This document shows positions 43,374-53,783 of a stretch of DNA of 64,000 nt, piece by piece (the stretch's first letter is position 1; each line of letters begins with the position of its first letter). Source of the stretch: Bacteroidales bacterium (lineage in GTDB: Bacteria; Bacteroidota; Bacteroidia; Bacteroidales; Lentimicrobiaceae); NCBI GenBank assembly GCA_016788045.1, contig JAEUTG010000042.1:62001-126000 (forward strand), in the 5' to 3' direction. The notes under the pieces were generated by a model. It ran no database searches and was not told the DNA's origin. It saw only the letters and a list, made by a program, of their open reading frames with translations. The translations under genes were made by a program, and so were the position numbers.

Positions 43374-43452
43374 CAGTTAATCCACCAGTAATTTCAATTT
43401 ATATTATAATATATCCGGTCAGGATAATCTCTGACGTTTTGTGCCTTTTTTC

Positions 43453-43460
43453 TATCTTTG
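43453..43460 (+). promoter_or_regulatory. -7 box of purL
   Basis: TATCTTTG, 21 bases before the purL ATG. The -33 element is not obvious. The purL and helicase promoters lie about 80 bases apart in the divergent gap. Confidence 0.6.
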
Positions 43461-43481
43461 CCGGTATAAAAAATCAAGGGT

Positions 43482-46400
43482 ATGATCCGGTTTTTCAAAG
43501 GAAGCTTTTACTATGCTGTCGCCAGTCATAAGGAATTGTCTGGTTCTGATATACAGAAACTTAGCTGGCTGTTCGGTGGAGCCGAATGTCTTGAAGCCCG
43601 GTTTATATCGGGCTTTTTTATTGGCCCCCGGCGCGAAATGATTACTCCGTGGAGTACCAATGCGGTTGAGATCACCCAGAACATGGGCATTGAAGGAATT
43701 ACCAGAATTGAAGAGTACCGGGAGGTTGCCGGGATGAGTGTTCCTTACGATCCCATGCTTCAGGTGCTGAATTCTTACCTCGATCAGGATCTGTTTACCA
43801 TTGTGCATGAACCGGAGCCCGTCAGGGAGATCAGCGACATTGCAGCCTATAACCTTCAGGAGGGGCTCGCTCTTTCGGTTGATGAAATCAATTACCTGAA
43901 CGACCTGAGCGGGAGACTCGGGCGGAAACTTACCGACAGCGAGGTTTTCGGGTTTTCACAGGTAAACTCAGAGCACTGCCGTCATAAAATCTTTAACGGA
44001 ATTTTTAAAATTGACGGTCAGGAGCAGCCTGAATCACTGTTTCAGATGATCCGAAAGACCTCGCGGCTTCACCCGAACCACATCGTGAGTGCTTACAGCG
44101 ACAATGTCGCTTTCATTGATGGTCCGAGGGTCTGGCAGTTTGCCCCTGAGCAGCAGGACAGACCTGCATTTTTTGGCCTTCGCGAATTTGACTCTGTGAT
44201 TTCGTTAAAGGCAGAAACTCATAATTTCCCGACTACTGTCGAACCGTTTAACGGCGCCGCAACCGGAAGTGGCGGAGAAATACGTGACCGGATGGCAGGA
44301 GGTAAAGGCTCAATGCCTGTTGCCGGAACAGCTGTGTATATGACCTCCTACCCGCGTTCCGACGAATCCCTGAAATGGACCTCAGCGGTGAAACCCCGCA
44401 AATGGCTGTACCACAGTCCCTGTGATATTCTGATCAAGGCCTCCAACGGAGCCAGTGATTTCGGCAATAAATTCGGACAACCCCTGATCTGTGGTAGTTT
44501 ATACACATTTGAGCTGAAAGAGAACGATATCACCTATGGTTATGATAAAGTGATCATGATGGCCGGAGGGGTTGGTTATGCCAGAAGAAGCGATAGCCAG
44601 AAATCAGTTCCCGTTGCCGGCGACAAAGTCGTGGTCATGGGTGGCGATAATTACCGGATCGGGATGGGTGGTGGTGCCGTATCATCGGTTGCTACCGGAC
44701 AATTCAGTAACTCGATTGAACTGAATGCAGTGCAGCGTTCAAATCCCGAGATGCAAAAGCGGGTATATAACACCGTACGGGCATTGGCCGAAATGGAAGA
44801 GAATCCGGTGGTATCGATTCATGATCATGGTGCCGGAGGACATCTGAACTCTCTTTCGGAGCTGGTAGAAGCCACTGGTGGCCGGATTGACATCGATCAG
44901 CTGCCTGTGGGCGATCCTACCTTATCGGATCGTGAGATCATCGGTAATGAATCGCAGGAAAGAATGGGAATGGTGATTCATCCGGAGCATGCCGACCTGC
45001 TGCACCGGATTGCAGACAGGGAAAGGGCACCCGTTTATTTTGCCGGCGAAACCACCAGCGACCACCGGCTTGTCTTCGCGAACCGTAAAACCGGATCCAG
45101 CCCTATTGATCTCAGTATAGGTGATCTGCTGGGAAATCCTCCGAAAACTTTGATTGAAGACCGGACTGTAAACCGGAAACATGAGCCTTTGAAATACAAG
45201 GCATCTGACCTCAAGCAGCTGATAGAGAAGGTTTTGCAATTAGAAGGCGTTGCCTGTAAGGATTGGCTTACCAATAAGGTAGACCGTTCGGTTTCAGGCA
45301 GGGTGGCTTTGCAACAAACGGCTGGCCCCCTGCAATTACCCCTGAACAATCTTGGGGTTGTTGCCCTTGATTTTCCTGGTGACAAGGGGATTGCTACTGC
45401 CATTGGTCATGCTCCGGCTGCAGGACTGATCAGTGCCTCAGCAGGCTCGGTACTGTCGATTGCCGAATCGCTGACCAACATTGTATGGGCCCCGTTGACC
45501 GATGGTTTGAAAGGGGTGTCACTGAGTGCCAACTGGATGTGGCCCTGCCGCAATGAGGGTGAAGATGCACGCCTGTATGAAGGGGTGAAAGCCGCCAGTG
45601 ATTTTGCCATCGCCCTGGGAATCAATATTCCCACGGGCAAGGATTCACTCTCGATGACACAACGTTATCCGGATAATACAAAGGTGCTATCACCAGGCAC
45701 GGTAATCATTACAGCCGCAGCTGAAGTCAGCAGTATCCGTTCGGTGATTAAGCCGGTTATTCAGCCTGAGTTTACTTCAACACTGATCTACCTCGATTTT
45801 TCATCTTCACCACTGAAAACAGGAGGCAGCAGTCTGGCTCAGGTGCTGGGCTCGCTGGGCGACGAAGCCCCTTCAGTTGATCCTCAATATTTTGTAAAGG
45901 CTTTTGGTGCGGTTCAACACCTGATTTCTCAGGGAGTAGTGCTCGCCGGTCATGATATTTCCTCAGGTGGGATGATAACCACCCTGCTTGAAATGTTTTT
46001 TGCCCAGCCCGGTATTGGGCTGGATGCCGAATTTGATGATTTTGGTGAGAGCGATATAATCAAATTGCTTTTCAACGAGAATCCAGGGGTAGTCCTTCAG
46101 GTAAATGACCTTGATTTCACTGCAGTATACCTCCTTGAATCAGGACTGAATTTTAAAATTCTCGGGAAGCCTTCGTTCAGACGTTACATCACCCTTCGTT
46201 ACAACAACGGGACTACTGAGCTTAACATCGACAAGTTGAGGAAGTTGTGGTATAAGACTTCTTATCTGCTCGACAGAAAGCAAAGTGGAGAAGACATGGC
46301 CTCAAAGCGTTACGCGAATTTTGAGGTACAACCCCTCTCTTTCGATTTTGGTGAAGAATTCACAGGCGAATTCAGACAGTTCGCAATAGATCCTGTACGG

Positions 46401-47189
46401 ACAGAACCAACCGGAATCAAAGCAGCCATTATCCGCGAAAAAGGTGTAAACGGTGACCGGGAAATGGCCTGGTCGCTGCATCTGGCTGGTTTTGACGTGA
46501 AGGATGTTCACATGACTGACCTTGTATCAGGACGCGAGACACTGGAAGATGTGAACATGATCGTGTTTGTGGGTGGTTTCAGCAACTCCGATGTTCTGGG
46601 TTCTGCCAAGGGATGGGCAGGAGCTTTTCTTTACAACGCCACAGCCAGGCATGCACTTGAGAATTTCTACAAACGCAGCGATACCCTGAGTCTGGGTGTC
46701 TGCAACGGCTGTCAGCTTATGGTGGAGCTTAACCTGATCTATCCTGAGCATCAGGACAGACCGTCAATGATGCATAACCAATCAGGTAAATTTGAATCGG
46801 GTTTCATCAACGTTGACATCCTTGAAAACAGGACTGTGATGCTGGGCAATTTGTCGGGCAAGCGCCTCGGAATCTGGGTAGCGCATGGCGAAGGGCGTTT
46901 CAGAATGCCTATGGAAGAGGAGAATTACAACATTCCGGTTAAATACAGTTATGGTGAGTATCCCGGTAATCCGAACGGTTCAGATTTCAATGCTGCAGCC
47001 ATTGCATCGGCCGACGGCAGGCATCTGGCCATTATGCCACACCTGGAGCGCGCTATCTATCCCTGGAACTGGGCTGTTTACCCCAACGGCAGGCAATCTG
47101 ACGAGGTTTCTCCCTGGATTGAGGCTTTTACGAACGCAAGGCAATGGATTGAAAATGCGGCTGGTAAAGGTTCCGGCATAGCCGAATAA
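43482..47189 (+). CDS. purL: phosphoribosylformylglycinamidine synthase, single-chain PurL
   Basis: PurL converts FGAR to FGAM with glutamine and ATP in purine synthesis. The 1235 residues are of the large single-chain type with all parts fused: N-terminal PurS-like domain (about 1-140), linker, FGAM synthetase halves (about 160-960; FSQVNSEHCRHKIFNG, AETHNFPTTVEPFNGAATGSGGE, HDHGAGGHLNSLSELVEATGG, NIPTGKDSLSMTQRY), and a C-terminal class I glutaminase (about 980-1235) with catalytic Cys in LGVCNGCQLM and His in MPHLERA. Gram-positive bacteria use three separate proteins instead. It is transcribed alone. Confidence 0.96.
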   Translation: MIRFFKGSFYYAVASHKELSGSDIQKLSWLFGGAECLEARFISGFFIGPRREMITPWSTNAVEITQNMGIEGITRIEEYREVAGMSVPYDPMLQVLNSYLDQDLFTIVHEPEPVREISDIAAYNLQEGLALSVDEINYLNDLSGRLGRKLTDSEVFGFSQVNSEHCRHKIFNGIFKIDGQEQPESLFQMIRKTSRLHPNHIVSAYSDNVAFIDGPRVWQFAPEQQDRPAFFGLREFDSVISLKAETHNFPTTVEPFNGAATGSGGEIRDRMAGGKGSMPVAGTAVYMTSYPRSDESLKWTSAVKPRKWLYHSPCDILIKASNGASDFGNKFGQPLICGSLYTFELKENDITYGYDKVIMMAGGVGYARRSDSQKSVPVAGDKVVVMGGDNYRIGMGGGAVSSVATGQFSNSIELNAVQRSNPEMQKRVYNTVRALAEMEENPVVSIHDHGAGGHLNSLSELVEATGGRIDIDQLPVGDPTLSDREIIGNESQERMGMVIHPEHADLLHRIADRERAPVYFAGETTSDHRLVFANRKTGSSPIDLSIGDLLGNPPKTLIEDRTVNRKHEPLKYKASDLKQLIEKVLQLEGVACKDWLTNKVDRSVSGRVALQQTAGPLQLPLNNLGVVALDFPGDKGIATAIGHAPAAGLISASAGSVLSIAESLTNIVWAPLTDGLKGVSLSANWMWPCRNEGEDARLYEGVKAASDFAIALGINIPTGKDSLSMTQRYPDNTKVLSPGTVIITAAAEVSSIRSVIKPVIQPEFTSTLIYLDFSSSPLKTGGSSLAQVLGSLGDEAPSVDPQYFVKAFGAVQHLISQGVVLAGHDISSGGMITTLLEMFFAQPGIGLDAEFDDFGESDIIKLLFNENPGVVLQVNDLDFTAVYLLESGLNFKILGKPSFRRYITLRYNNGTTELNIDKLRKLWYKTSYLLDRKQSGEDMASKRYANFEVQPLSFDFGEEFTGEFRQFAIDPVRTEPTGIKAAIIREKGVNGDREMAWSLHLAGFDVKDVHMTDLVSGRETLEDVNMIVFVGGFSNSDVLGSAKGWAGAFLYNATARHALENFYKRSDTLSLGVCNGCQLMVELNLIYPEHQDRPSMMHNQSGKFESGFINVDILENRTVMLGNLSGKRLGIWVAHGEGRFRMPMEEENYNIPVKYSYGEYPGNPNGSDFNAAAIASADGRHLAIMPHLERAIYPWNWAVYPNGRQSDEVSPWIEAFTNARQWIENAAGKGSGIAE

Positions 47190-47394
47190 AGAGTTCTGGC
47201 TTTTTTAGGGGAATTTAAAGGATTGATTGTGCGGCGTTGCTGATTCGTAAAAAGGGATGATGCATATCGGTAAAACTATGATCTGACATCCTGTGTCAGG
47301 GTATTGCTGTTGTAATGGATAATACCTAATTTTACGCAGATCGGATCTGAAACAGATCCCTGGGAAATTTTATCGGATTTATACAGGCTACTTT

Positions 47395-48150
47395 ATGATT
47401 CACAATGTTTTAATTACCGGAGCAAGCAGTGGAATCGGGCGTTCGTGTGCTTTCAGGTTTGCTGCTTCGGGGGCAGGTCTGATTTTAACCGGGCGCCGCA
47501 TTGAAAGGCTCAAGGCCATTGAGGAAGAAATTACACGGTCTTTCGGGGTGAAGGTGCTGAGTATTGAAATGGATGTAGCTGACAGGGAAGGAGTAGCCAG
47601 GGCGTTGAACAACCTTCCGGAAGATATGGAACCTGATGTGCTGATCAACAATGCGGGACTGGCACTTGGGCTTGATCTGTTTCAGGACGGCAATCCTGAA
47701 TTCTGGGACCGGATGATCGATACCAATGTAAAAGGCCTGCTGAATGTTACCCATTGTATTGTGCCGGGGATGATACGAAAGGGCCGGGGGCACATCATTA
47801 ACATTGGTTCAGTTGCGGGTCGGGAAGTCTACGCCAAAGGAAATGTCTATTGTGCTTCCAAGGCAGCGGTCGACAGCATCACAAGAGCCCTGAGAATGGA
47901 TTTGCTGGTTCACGGAATCCGGGTGTCACAGATTGCTCCCGGTGCAGTTGAAACGGAATTCTCGGTTGTCAGGTTTGGCGGTGATCTTGAGAAAGCCGGT
48001 GCCGTTTATAACGGGTTTCAGCCGCTGCATCCGGATGATGTAGCAGAAGTGGTGCATTATGCAGCCATGCTGCCACCACATGTTAACATCAACGATCTGC
48101 TTTTGATGCCCACAGCGCAGGCATCAGCCACACAGATAAATCGTAAATAA
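47395..48150 (+). CDS. short-chain dehydrogenase/reductase (YdfG-like)
   Basis: The 251-residue protein is a classical SDR: dinucleotide-binding TGASSGIGRSCAFRFA (about 7-22), an Arg-rich GRRIERL after beta 2 suggesting NADP(H), NNAGLALG (about 85-92), catalytic Ser in NIGSVAGR (about 138-145) and the YCASK motif (about 154-158). It most resembles the NADP-dependent serine/3-hydroxy acid dehydrogenase group (YdfG). The substrate cannot be read from sequence. It stands alone upstream of the acyl-CoA ligase cluster, about 150 bases away. Confidence 0.88.
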   Translation: MIHNVLITGASSGIGRSCAFRFAASGAGLILTGRRIERLKAIEEEITRSFGVKVLSIEMDVADREGVARALNNLPEDMEPDVLINNAGLALGLDLFQDGNPEFWDRMIDTNVKGLLNVTHCIVPGMIRKGRGHIINIGSVAGREVYAKGNVYCASKAAVDSITRALRMDLLVHGIRVSQIAPGAVETEFSVVRFGGDLEKAGAVYNGFQPLHPDDVAEVVHYAAMLPPHVNINDLLLMPTAQASATQINRK

Positions 48151-48305
48151 TAATAAATCAAGAACTTACATTTCCGGGGTTTCATTGTTTTTTTTACTAA
48201 ATTTCAGGCAGACTTTTCGTTTGTGCATCAGGGGATTTAGCATATTCATAGAAGTTGTGTAAAATAAACAGCTTCAGATACCACATAATCTTTAGATTGA
48301 GTCTT

Positions 48306-50084
48306 ATGCAAGAGAAAACACCCATTACCAGGTTATTCGATCTGCTGCCGCATTATGCAAACAGTTTCAAGCCGAAGGAAGATGTTCTGGCCTATAAGGA
48401 AGACGGGGTATGGAAAAAATTCAGCCTGCCTTACTTTATCCAGATGTCTGATAACATCACCAGTGGATTGATTGCGCTGGGTGTTAAGAAAGGGGATAAA
48501 ATCGTTACGATTTCCAACAACCGGCCGGAATGGAATTTTCTGGATATGGCCATAATGCAGGCTGGCGCCATCCATGTTCCGGTATATCCGACCATTTCAG
48601 CCTCCGAGTATAAATATATCTTTGATCATGCTGAAGTAAGGCTGATTTTTGTTTCGGGAGAAGAGATGGCCACGAAAATCAGGGAGATATCATCGGATTG
48701 TAAGACGGTACAGGAAGTTTTTACCTTCAAGTACAGTGATTCCTTCCGCAATCTTTACGATGTGGCAGATCTCGGTCAGTCGAGCCCTGAGCCTGAGCTT
48801 GTGGATTCCATCCGGCAGGCAATCCAGCCTGATGATCTGGCAACCATCATCTATACATCAGGTACCACAGGTAATCCGAAAGGGGTAATGCTTTCACATG
48901 CCAACATCATATCCAACCTGAAGGCGGTTTCCTATATCCCCACGTTTGGTGAAGAAGGCAAGGCCCTTAGTTTTCTTCCGCTGTGTCATATCTATGAGCG
49001 GATGCTCAACTACATGTATCTTTATCTGGGGATCTCTGTTTATTATGCCGAAAGTCTTGCCACCATAACCGATAACATCAGGGAAATAAAGCCCGATATG
49101 ATGTGTTGTGTGCCCAGACTGCTTGAAAAGATTTATGACAGGATACAAGCTACCGGCCGGAAGCAAAAAGGAATCAGAAAAGCCATCTTTTTCTGGGCAG
49201 TTGAATTGGCCCTTCATTATGATGTACGGGGGCGTAACAATCTGTGGTACAAGCTCAGGCACCGGATTGCCGACAAACTGATATACAGCAGATGGCGTGA
49301 AGCCCTTGGAGGTAACTTCAAGATTATCGTTTCAGGGGGCGCATCAATACAGCCCAGGTTGGTGAGGACATTCAGGGCAGCCGGCTTACCGGTATATGAG
49401 GGTTACGGATTGACTGAAACCTCACCGGTAGTAGCGGTTACAAGTACCGATCCGAATGGTATTAAGGTAGGCACCGTTGGCCCTCCGCTCAGGGGTGTTG
49501 AGGTTAAAATTGCCAGTGATGGCGAAATTCTGGCCAGAGGACCGAACGTCATGCTTGGTTATTATAAAAACCCCGAGCTTACTGCCAGTGTTATTGACAG
49601 TGACGGATGGTTCCACACCGGTGATATCGGGGTTTTTGAAAAAGAAGGCCAGCTGAGAATAACCGGCAGAAAAAAAGAGATTTTCAAAACATCGCTCGGC
49701 AAATACATTGCCCCTGAATTGCTTGAGAACAAAATCAAAGAATCTCCGTTTATTGATAACATGATGGTAGTGGGTGAAAATCAGAAGTTTGCTGCCGCCC
49801 TTGTCGTTCCGGATTTCAGTCACCTGAAGTCGTGGTGCAAAATTAAGGAGATTGAATACACTTCAGATGCTGAAATGATTGTTGATCAGCGGGTTAAGTC
49901 GAGACTCATGAAGGTAATTGAGCAGTACAACAAGGGATTTGGTGCCACAGAACAGATTAAGAAAGTTGAATTCATGCCTGCCGAATGGAGCACAGCCACC
50001 GGTGAATTAACCCCTACGCTTAAACTGAGGCGTGCAGTTATTCAGGAAAAGTACAAGAAACAGATAGAGAAACTATTTGCTTAA
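48306..50084 (+). CDS. long-chain acyl-CoA ligase, first of three tandem paralogs
   Basis: An AMP-forming adenylate enzyme that activates fatty acids to acyl-CoA. I start at the ATG at 48306 (MQEKTPITRLFDLLPHY), giving 592 residues. The phosphate-binding loop YTSGTTGNPKGVMLSH (about 182-197), GYGLTETSPV (about 365-374), DGWFHTGDIG (about 428-437) and KEIFKTSLGKYIAPELLE (about 455-472, with the catalytic Lys of the C-terminal domain) are intact. No signal peptide. The next paralog starts 13 bases downstream, so the three genes form an operon. Confidence 0.92.
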   Translation: MQEKTPITRLFDLLPHYANSFKPKEDVLAYKEDGVWKKFSLPYFIQMSDNITSGLIALGVKKGDKIVTISNNRPEWNFLDMAIMQAGAIHVPVYPTISASEYKYIFDHAEVRLIFVSGEEMATKIREISSDCKTVQEVFTFKYSDSFRNLYDVADLGQSSPEPELVDSIRQAIQPDDLATIIYTSGTTGNPKGVMLSHANIISNLKAVSYIPTFGEEGKALSFLPLCHIYERMLNYMYLYLGISVYYAESLATITDNIREIKPDMMCCVPRLLEKIYDRIQATGRKQKGIRKAIFFWAVELALHYDVRGRNNLWYKLRHRIADKLIYSRWREALGGNFKIIVSGGASIQPRLVRTFRAAGLPVYEGYGLTETSPVVAVTSTDPNGIKVGTVGPPLRGVEVKIASDGEILARGPNVMLGYYKNPELTASVIDSDGWFHTGDIGVFEKEGQLRITGRKKEIFKTSLGKYIAPELLENKIKESPFIDNMMVVGENQKFAAALVVPDFSHLKSWCKIKEIEYTSDAEMIVDQRVKSRLMKVIEQYNKGFGATEQIKKVEFMPAEWSTATGELTPTLKLRRAVIQEKYKKQIEKLFA

Positions 50085-50096
50085 ACATAAGTGCCC

Positions 50097-51884
50097 ATGG
50101 CTGAAATTACACGACTGTTTGACCTGTTGCCGCATTATGAGAAATCATTCAGACCAAAACCTGATGTTCTGTCGGGCAAAGAGAACGGTGAATGGATAAA
50201 GTACTCCATTTCTCAGTATCGTGAAACCGTTGATTTTGTCAGCTATGCACTGCTTGCTGTAGGGGTGGTGAAAGGAGACAAAATTGCCACCATAATGCCC
50301 AGCCGGCCTGAATGGAATTTCATCGATATGGGCATTATGCAGACAGGAGCCATCCATGTTCCGATTTATCCGACGTTGTCAGAATCAGACTATGGCTACA
50401 TTCTGAAGCATGCAGAAGTTAAGTTTCTGTTTATCTCAGGCAAAGAGATTTTCCGGAAGGTTGAGCCCATCCTCGGCGATGTGCCTGCCCTGCAAGGTGT
50501 TTTCGCGGTTAAGGAAACACCCGGAACAAAATCCTTTGCAGAATTTGTGGAGTCGGGTCGGTCTCGTGTTGACAGGCCATTGCTCGAAAGTGCAATGCAG
50601 GTGGTGAAATCTGAAGACCTGGCAACGCTGATCTATACTTCAGGGACTACCGGAAACCCCAAAGGGGTTATGCTCTCACACAGCAATATTATCAGCAACT
50701 TCAGGGATGTTGCCCACATTCCCCCGGTGGGCGAACAGGGCAGGGCGCTGAGTTACCTTCCCCTCTGCCATGTTTACGAAAGGATGCTGAATTACCTCTA
50801 CCAGTACCTCGGAATTTCAGTATATTATGCCGAGAGTATGGCGACCATTGGTGACAACATGCGTGAAGTGAAGCCGGATATCCTGACCACTGTTCCCCGG
50901 TTGCTTGAAAAGATATACGACCGTATCATGGGAACCGGCAGGAAGCTGAAAGGGATGAAAAAATTCATCTTTTTCAGGGCGATCAATCTCGGTCTTAAAT
51001 ATGAAGTTGACGGAGGAAACAACTGGTATTACAACTTGCGTCTGAAGATATACAGCAGGCTGGTATTCTCGAAATGGCGTGAAGCAGTCGGAGGAAACAT
51101 GAAGGTGATTGTTTCCGGAGGGGCAGCCCTGCAACCCAGACTGGCCCGCATTTTCTGGGCAGCGGGTATCCCGGTGCTGGAGGGCTATGGGCTTACCGAA
51201 ACCTCGCCGGTTATCTCGGTGAATGATTTCACCGAAAACGGCGTCTGTATCGGTACTGTTGGACGCCCGTTAAAAAACGTGGAAGTGGCAATCGCCGATG
51301 ATGGTGAAATTCTTTGTAAAGGGCCCGGTGTGATGATGGGCTATTATAAAGAACCCCAGCTGACCAGTGAAGCCATTGATACTGAAGGCTGGTTCCATAC
51401 CGGTGACATCGGAAAAATAGAACCCCGGGGCCATTTAAGGATCACCGGGAGAAAGAAGGAGATTTTCAAGACATCCCTGGGGAAATACATCAGCCCTGAA
51501 CTCATTGAAAATAAGTTTAAGGAGTCATCGTTTATCGACACACTGATGGTAATCGGGGAGAACCAGAAATTTGCCGCTGCCCTTGTAGTGCCTGACTTTC
51601 CACACCTTAAGTCATGGTGTGCCATCAAGGGGATCGAATATACCACCGACAGTGAAATGATTGCCCTGCCCCGCATCAAAAAGCGCTTCCAGAAAGAAAT
51701 TGAAAAGTACAATACCTTTTTCGGGGCCACTGAGCATATCAAGCGTATTGAACTCATCGACCATGAATGGACTGTTGACACCGGAGAACTCACTGCCTCG
51801 CTCAAGCTTCGCCGCCGGTTTATCAACGAAAAATATGAAAATGAAATAAAGAACATTTTCGGGCTTAAAGACGACGAGGAATAA
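50097..51884 (+). CDS. long-chain acyl-CoA ligase, second of three tandem paralogs
   Basis: The 595-residue protein is closely related to the upstream gene throughout (MAEITRLFDLLPHYEKSF at the start, YTSGTTGNPKGVMLSH, GYGLTETSPVI, EGWFHTGDIGKIE, KEIFKTSLGKYISPELIE). All adenylation motifs are intact. I take the ATG at 50097; a GTG six bases earlier is possible. Differences from the first copy are scattered through the acyl-binding region (about 210-350), which may mean different chain preference. The third copy begins 39 bases downstream. Confidence 0.92.
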   Translation: MAEITRLFDLLPHYEKSFRPKPDVLSGKENGEWIKYSISQYRETVDFVSYALLAVGVVKGDKIATIMPSRPEWNFIDMGIMQTGAIHVPIYPTLSESDYGYILKHAEVKFLFISGKEIFRKVEPILGDVPALQGVFAVKETPGTKSFAEFVESGRSRVDRPLLESAMQVVKSEDLATLIYTSGTTGNPKGVMLSHSNIISNFRDVAHIPPVGEQGRALSYLPLCHVYERMLNYLYQYLGISVYYAESMATIGDNMREVKPDILTTVPRLLEKIYDRIMGTGRKLKGMKKFIFFRAINLGLKYEVDGGNNWYYNLRLKIYSRLVFSKWREAVGGNMKVIVSGGAALQPRLARIFWAAGIPVLEGYGLTETSPVISVNDFTENGVCIGTVGRPLKNVEVAIADDGEILCKGPGVMMGYYKEPQLTSEAIDTEGWFHTGDIGKIEPRGHLRITGRKKEIFKTSLGKYISPELIENKFKESSFIDTLMVIGENQKFAAALVVPDFPHLKSWCAIKGIEYTTDSEMIALPRIKKRFQKEIEKYNTFFGATEHIKRIELIDHEWTVDTGELTASLKLRRRFINEKYENEIKNIFGLKDDEE

Positions 51885-51923
51885 CATTCCGACGGAGTTG
51901 TATCCTTTTATAAGCTTAATCCG

Positions 51924-53759
51924 ATGGTCAGTGTAACCCGCATATTTGACCTGCTCGATCTTTTCCGCAATAATGAAAGGGCAGGTAGAGGTGTGTTTGG
52001 TGTGAAACGCGGCAACAGATGGCTTGAGATTACCGCATCGGAATATATCCGCAATGCCGATCAAATCAGTCAAACCCTTATTAAGTGTGGTCTATCAGCC
52101 GGTGACAAGGTTCTCACCATACTGGGAAACATGCCCGAATGGAATTATTTCGACATGGGGATTCTGCAGGCCGGTTGCGTTCATATACCCGTATACCATG
52201 CCTTAAGCGAAGAGAATTACCGGTTTATCATCAACGATTCAGACGCAAAACTGGTTATTGTCGGATGCCAGGATGCCTGGGAGAAAATAAAACCGGTGAT
52301 TTCAGGCGCCAGAAATAAACCAGGGGTGTATGCAGTATTTCCGGTTGAAGGACTGCAGGAATGGTCAGAACTTAGCAGATCCATCGAAAGCAGAGCAGAG
52401 GCAGAGGAGTTGCTCATCAGGAAACAGATTATTGCTGCTCATGACCTTGCAACCATTATCTATACGTCCGGCACCACCGGTTTCCCGAAAGGGGTAATGC
52501 TGTCGCACCATAATCTCGTGAGTAATTTCATAACGGTCAGTCATATTCTTGAAGATAAACAGGTGGAAAAGGCGCTTAGTTTTCTGCCCCTTTGCCATGT
52601 TTATGAGCGAATGCTCAACTATGTATATCAATACCTGGGCATTACAGTTTTTTATGCCGAGAATTTCGACCGGATCAGGGATAACCTACGCGAAGTGAGG
52701 CTTGAGATGTTTTGCGCCGTACCCAGGGTGCTTGAAAAGTCATATTCCGCCATTCTCCGGAAAGGGAAAAACCTCCCTTTGCTGCGTAAGGCGGTTTTTT
52801 TTCAGGCAATCAAAATCGGATTCGGATATGAAATTGAGAAATCGGGCAGGCTAACCAACAGGATCTTACTCAGGGTGGCTGACTTTTTTGTATTCAGCAA
52901 ATGGCGTCGGGCGTTTGGCAATAATGTCCGGTATATCGTCTCGGGCGGGGCCCCTTTAAACCCGAGGCTGGTAAGGATATTCTGGGCTGCAGGAATGAAA
53001 GTCATTGAAGGTTATGGATTAACAGAAACCTCACCGGTAATCGCAACCGGGACTTTCGAACCGGATGGCGTGATGTTTGGCACAGTGGGTAAGGTATTGC
53101 CGGGCGTTGATGTAAGGATTGATCCGGAAGGGGAAATCCTGTGCCGGGGGCCTAATGTTATGCTCGGCTACTACAATCAGCCGGAAATGACAGCCAGAGT
53201 TATTGATCCGGAGGGATGGTTCCACACCGGCGACATCGGCGAACTGGTGAATGGTAAGTATCTGAGAATCACCGACCGGAAAAAGGAAATTTTCAAAACA
53301 TCGGGTGGCAAATATGTAGCCCCGCAAGCGGTTGAGACGAGGCTGAAAGAATCCCCGTTTATTGAAAATGTATTGGTTGTGGGTGAAAACAGGAATTACA
53401 CTTCAGCCCTGATCGTTCCCTGCTTTGAGTATCTGCGGTCGTGGTGCGGCGCAAAAGGAATTGAATACACCTCCAACGAAATGATGATTGATCTTGAAGT
53501 GGTGAAAGAACGTTTTCTGAAAGAGGTGAGAATGATTAACGAGGGGCTGGATCATCCTTCTCAGGTCAGAAGGTTTACCCTGACCGGGCGGGAGTGGAGC
53601 GTACAGACCGGGGAACTCTCTTTTACGATGAAAGTCAGGCGCACTCACCTTCAGAAAATCTATGCTGCTGAAATCGCCGCGATGTACCCCGGTGCACCGG
53701 ATATCATATTTCATAGAAGAAAACAAAGGAAACCCGGAGGTAAACATCGCAATCAATAA
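51924..53759 (+). CDS. long-chain acyl-CoA ligase, third and most divergent tandem paralog
   Basis: The 611-residue protein keeps the AMP-binding motifs (YTSGTTGFPKGVMLSHHN at about 179-196, GYGLTETSPVI, EGWFHTGDIGEL, DRKKEIFKTSGGKYVAPQAVE) but diverges from the other two. SLGKYI becomes SGGKYV near the C-terminal catalytic Lys, the N-terminus is different, and a basic tail of about 20 residues (HRRKQRKPGGKHRNQ) is added. It probably arose from the same duplication series and has a different role or localisation. It ends the operon, 24 bases from the convergent holA stop. Confidence 0.9.
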   Translation: MVSVTRIFDLLDLFRNNERAGRGVFGVKRGNRWLEITASEYIRNADQISQTLIKCGLSAGDKVLTILGNMPEWNYFDMGILQAGCVHIPVYHALSEENYRFIINDSDAKLVIVGCQDAWEKIKPVISGARNKPGVYAVFPVEGLQEWSELSRSIESRAEAEELLIRKQIIAAHDLATIIYTSGTTGFPKGVMLSHHNLVSNFITVSHILEDKQVEKALSFLPLCHVYERMLNYVYQYLGITVFYAENFDRIRDNLREVRLEMFCAVPRVLEKSYSAILRKGKNLPLLRKAVFFQAIKIGFGYEIEKSGRLTNRILLRVADFFVFSKWRRAFGNNVRYIVSGGAPLNPRLVRIFWAAGMKVIEGYGLTETSPVIATGTFEPDGVMFGTVGKVLPGVDVRIDPEGEILCRGPNVMLGYYNQPEMTARVIDPEGWFHTGDIGELVNGKYLRITDRKKEIFKTSGGKYVAPQAVETRLKESPFIENVLVVGENRNYTSALIVPCFEYLRSWCGAKGIEYTSNEMMIDLEVVKERFLKEVRMINEGLDHPSQVRRFTLTGREWSVQTGELSFTMKVRRTHLQKIYAAEIAAMYPGAPDIIFHRRKQRKPGGKHRNQ

Positions 53760-53783
53760 ACTGATTCAGCGGAAAAAGGATTG

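Noticed and set aside
47281..47394. small RNA or riboswitch upstream of the SDR gene
   Set aside because: Two short hairpins (GGATCTG/CAGATCC and CTGACA/TGTCAG) are visible, but nothing matches a known class and the region is too weakly structured to call.
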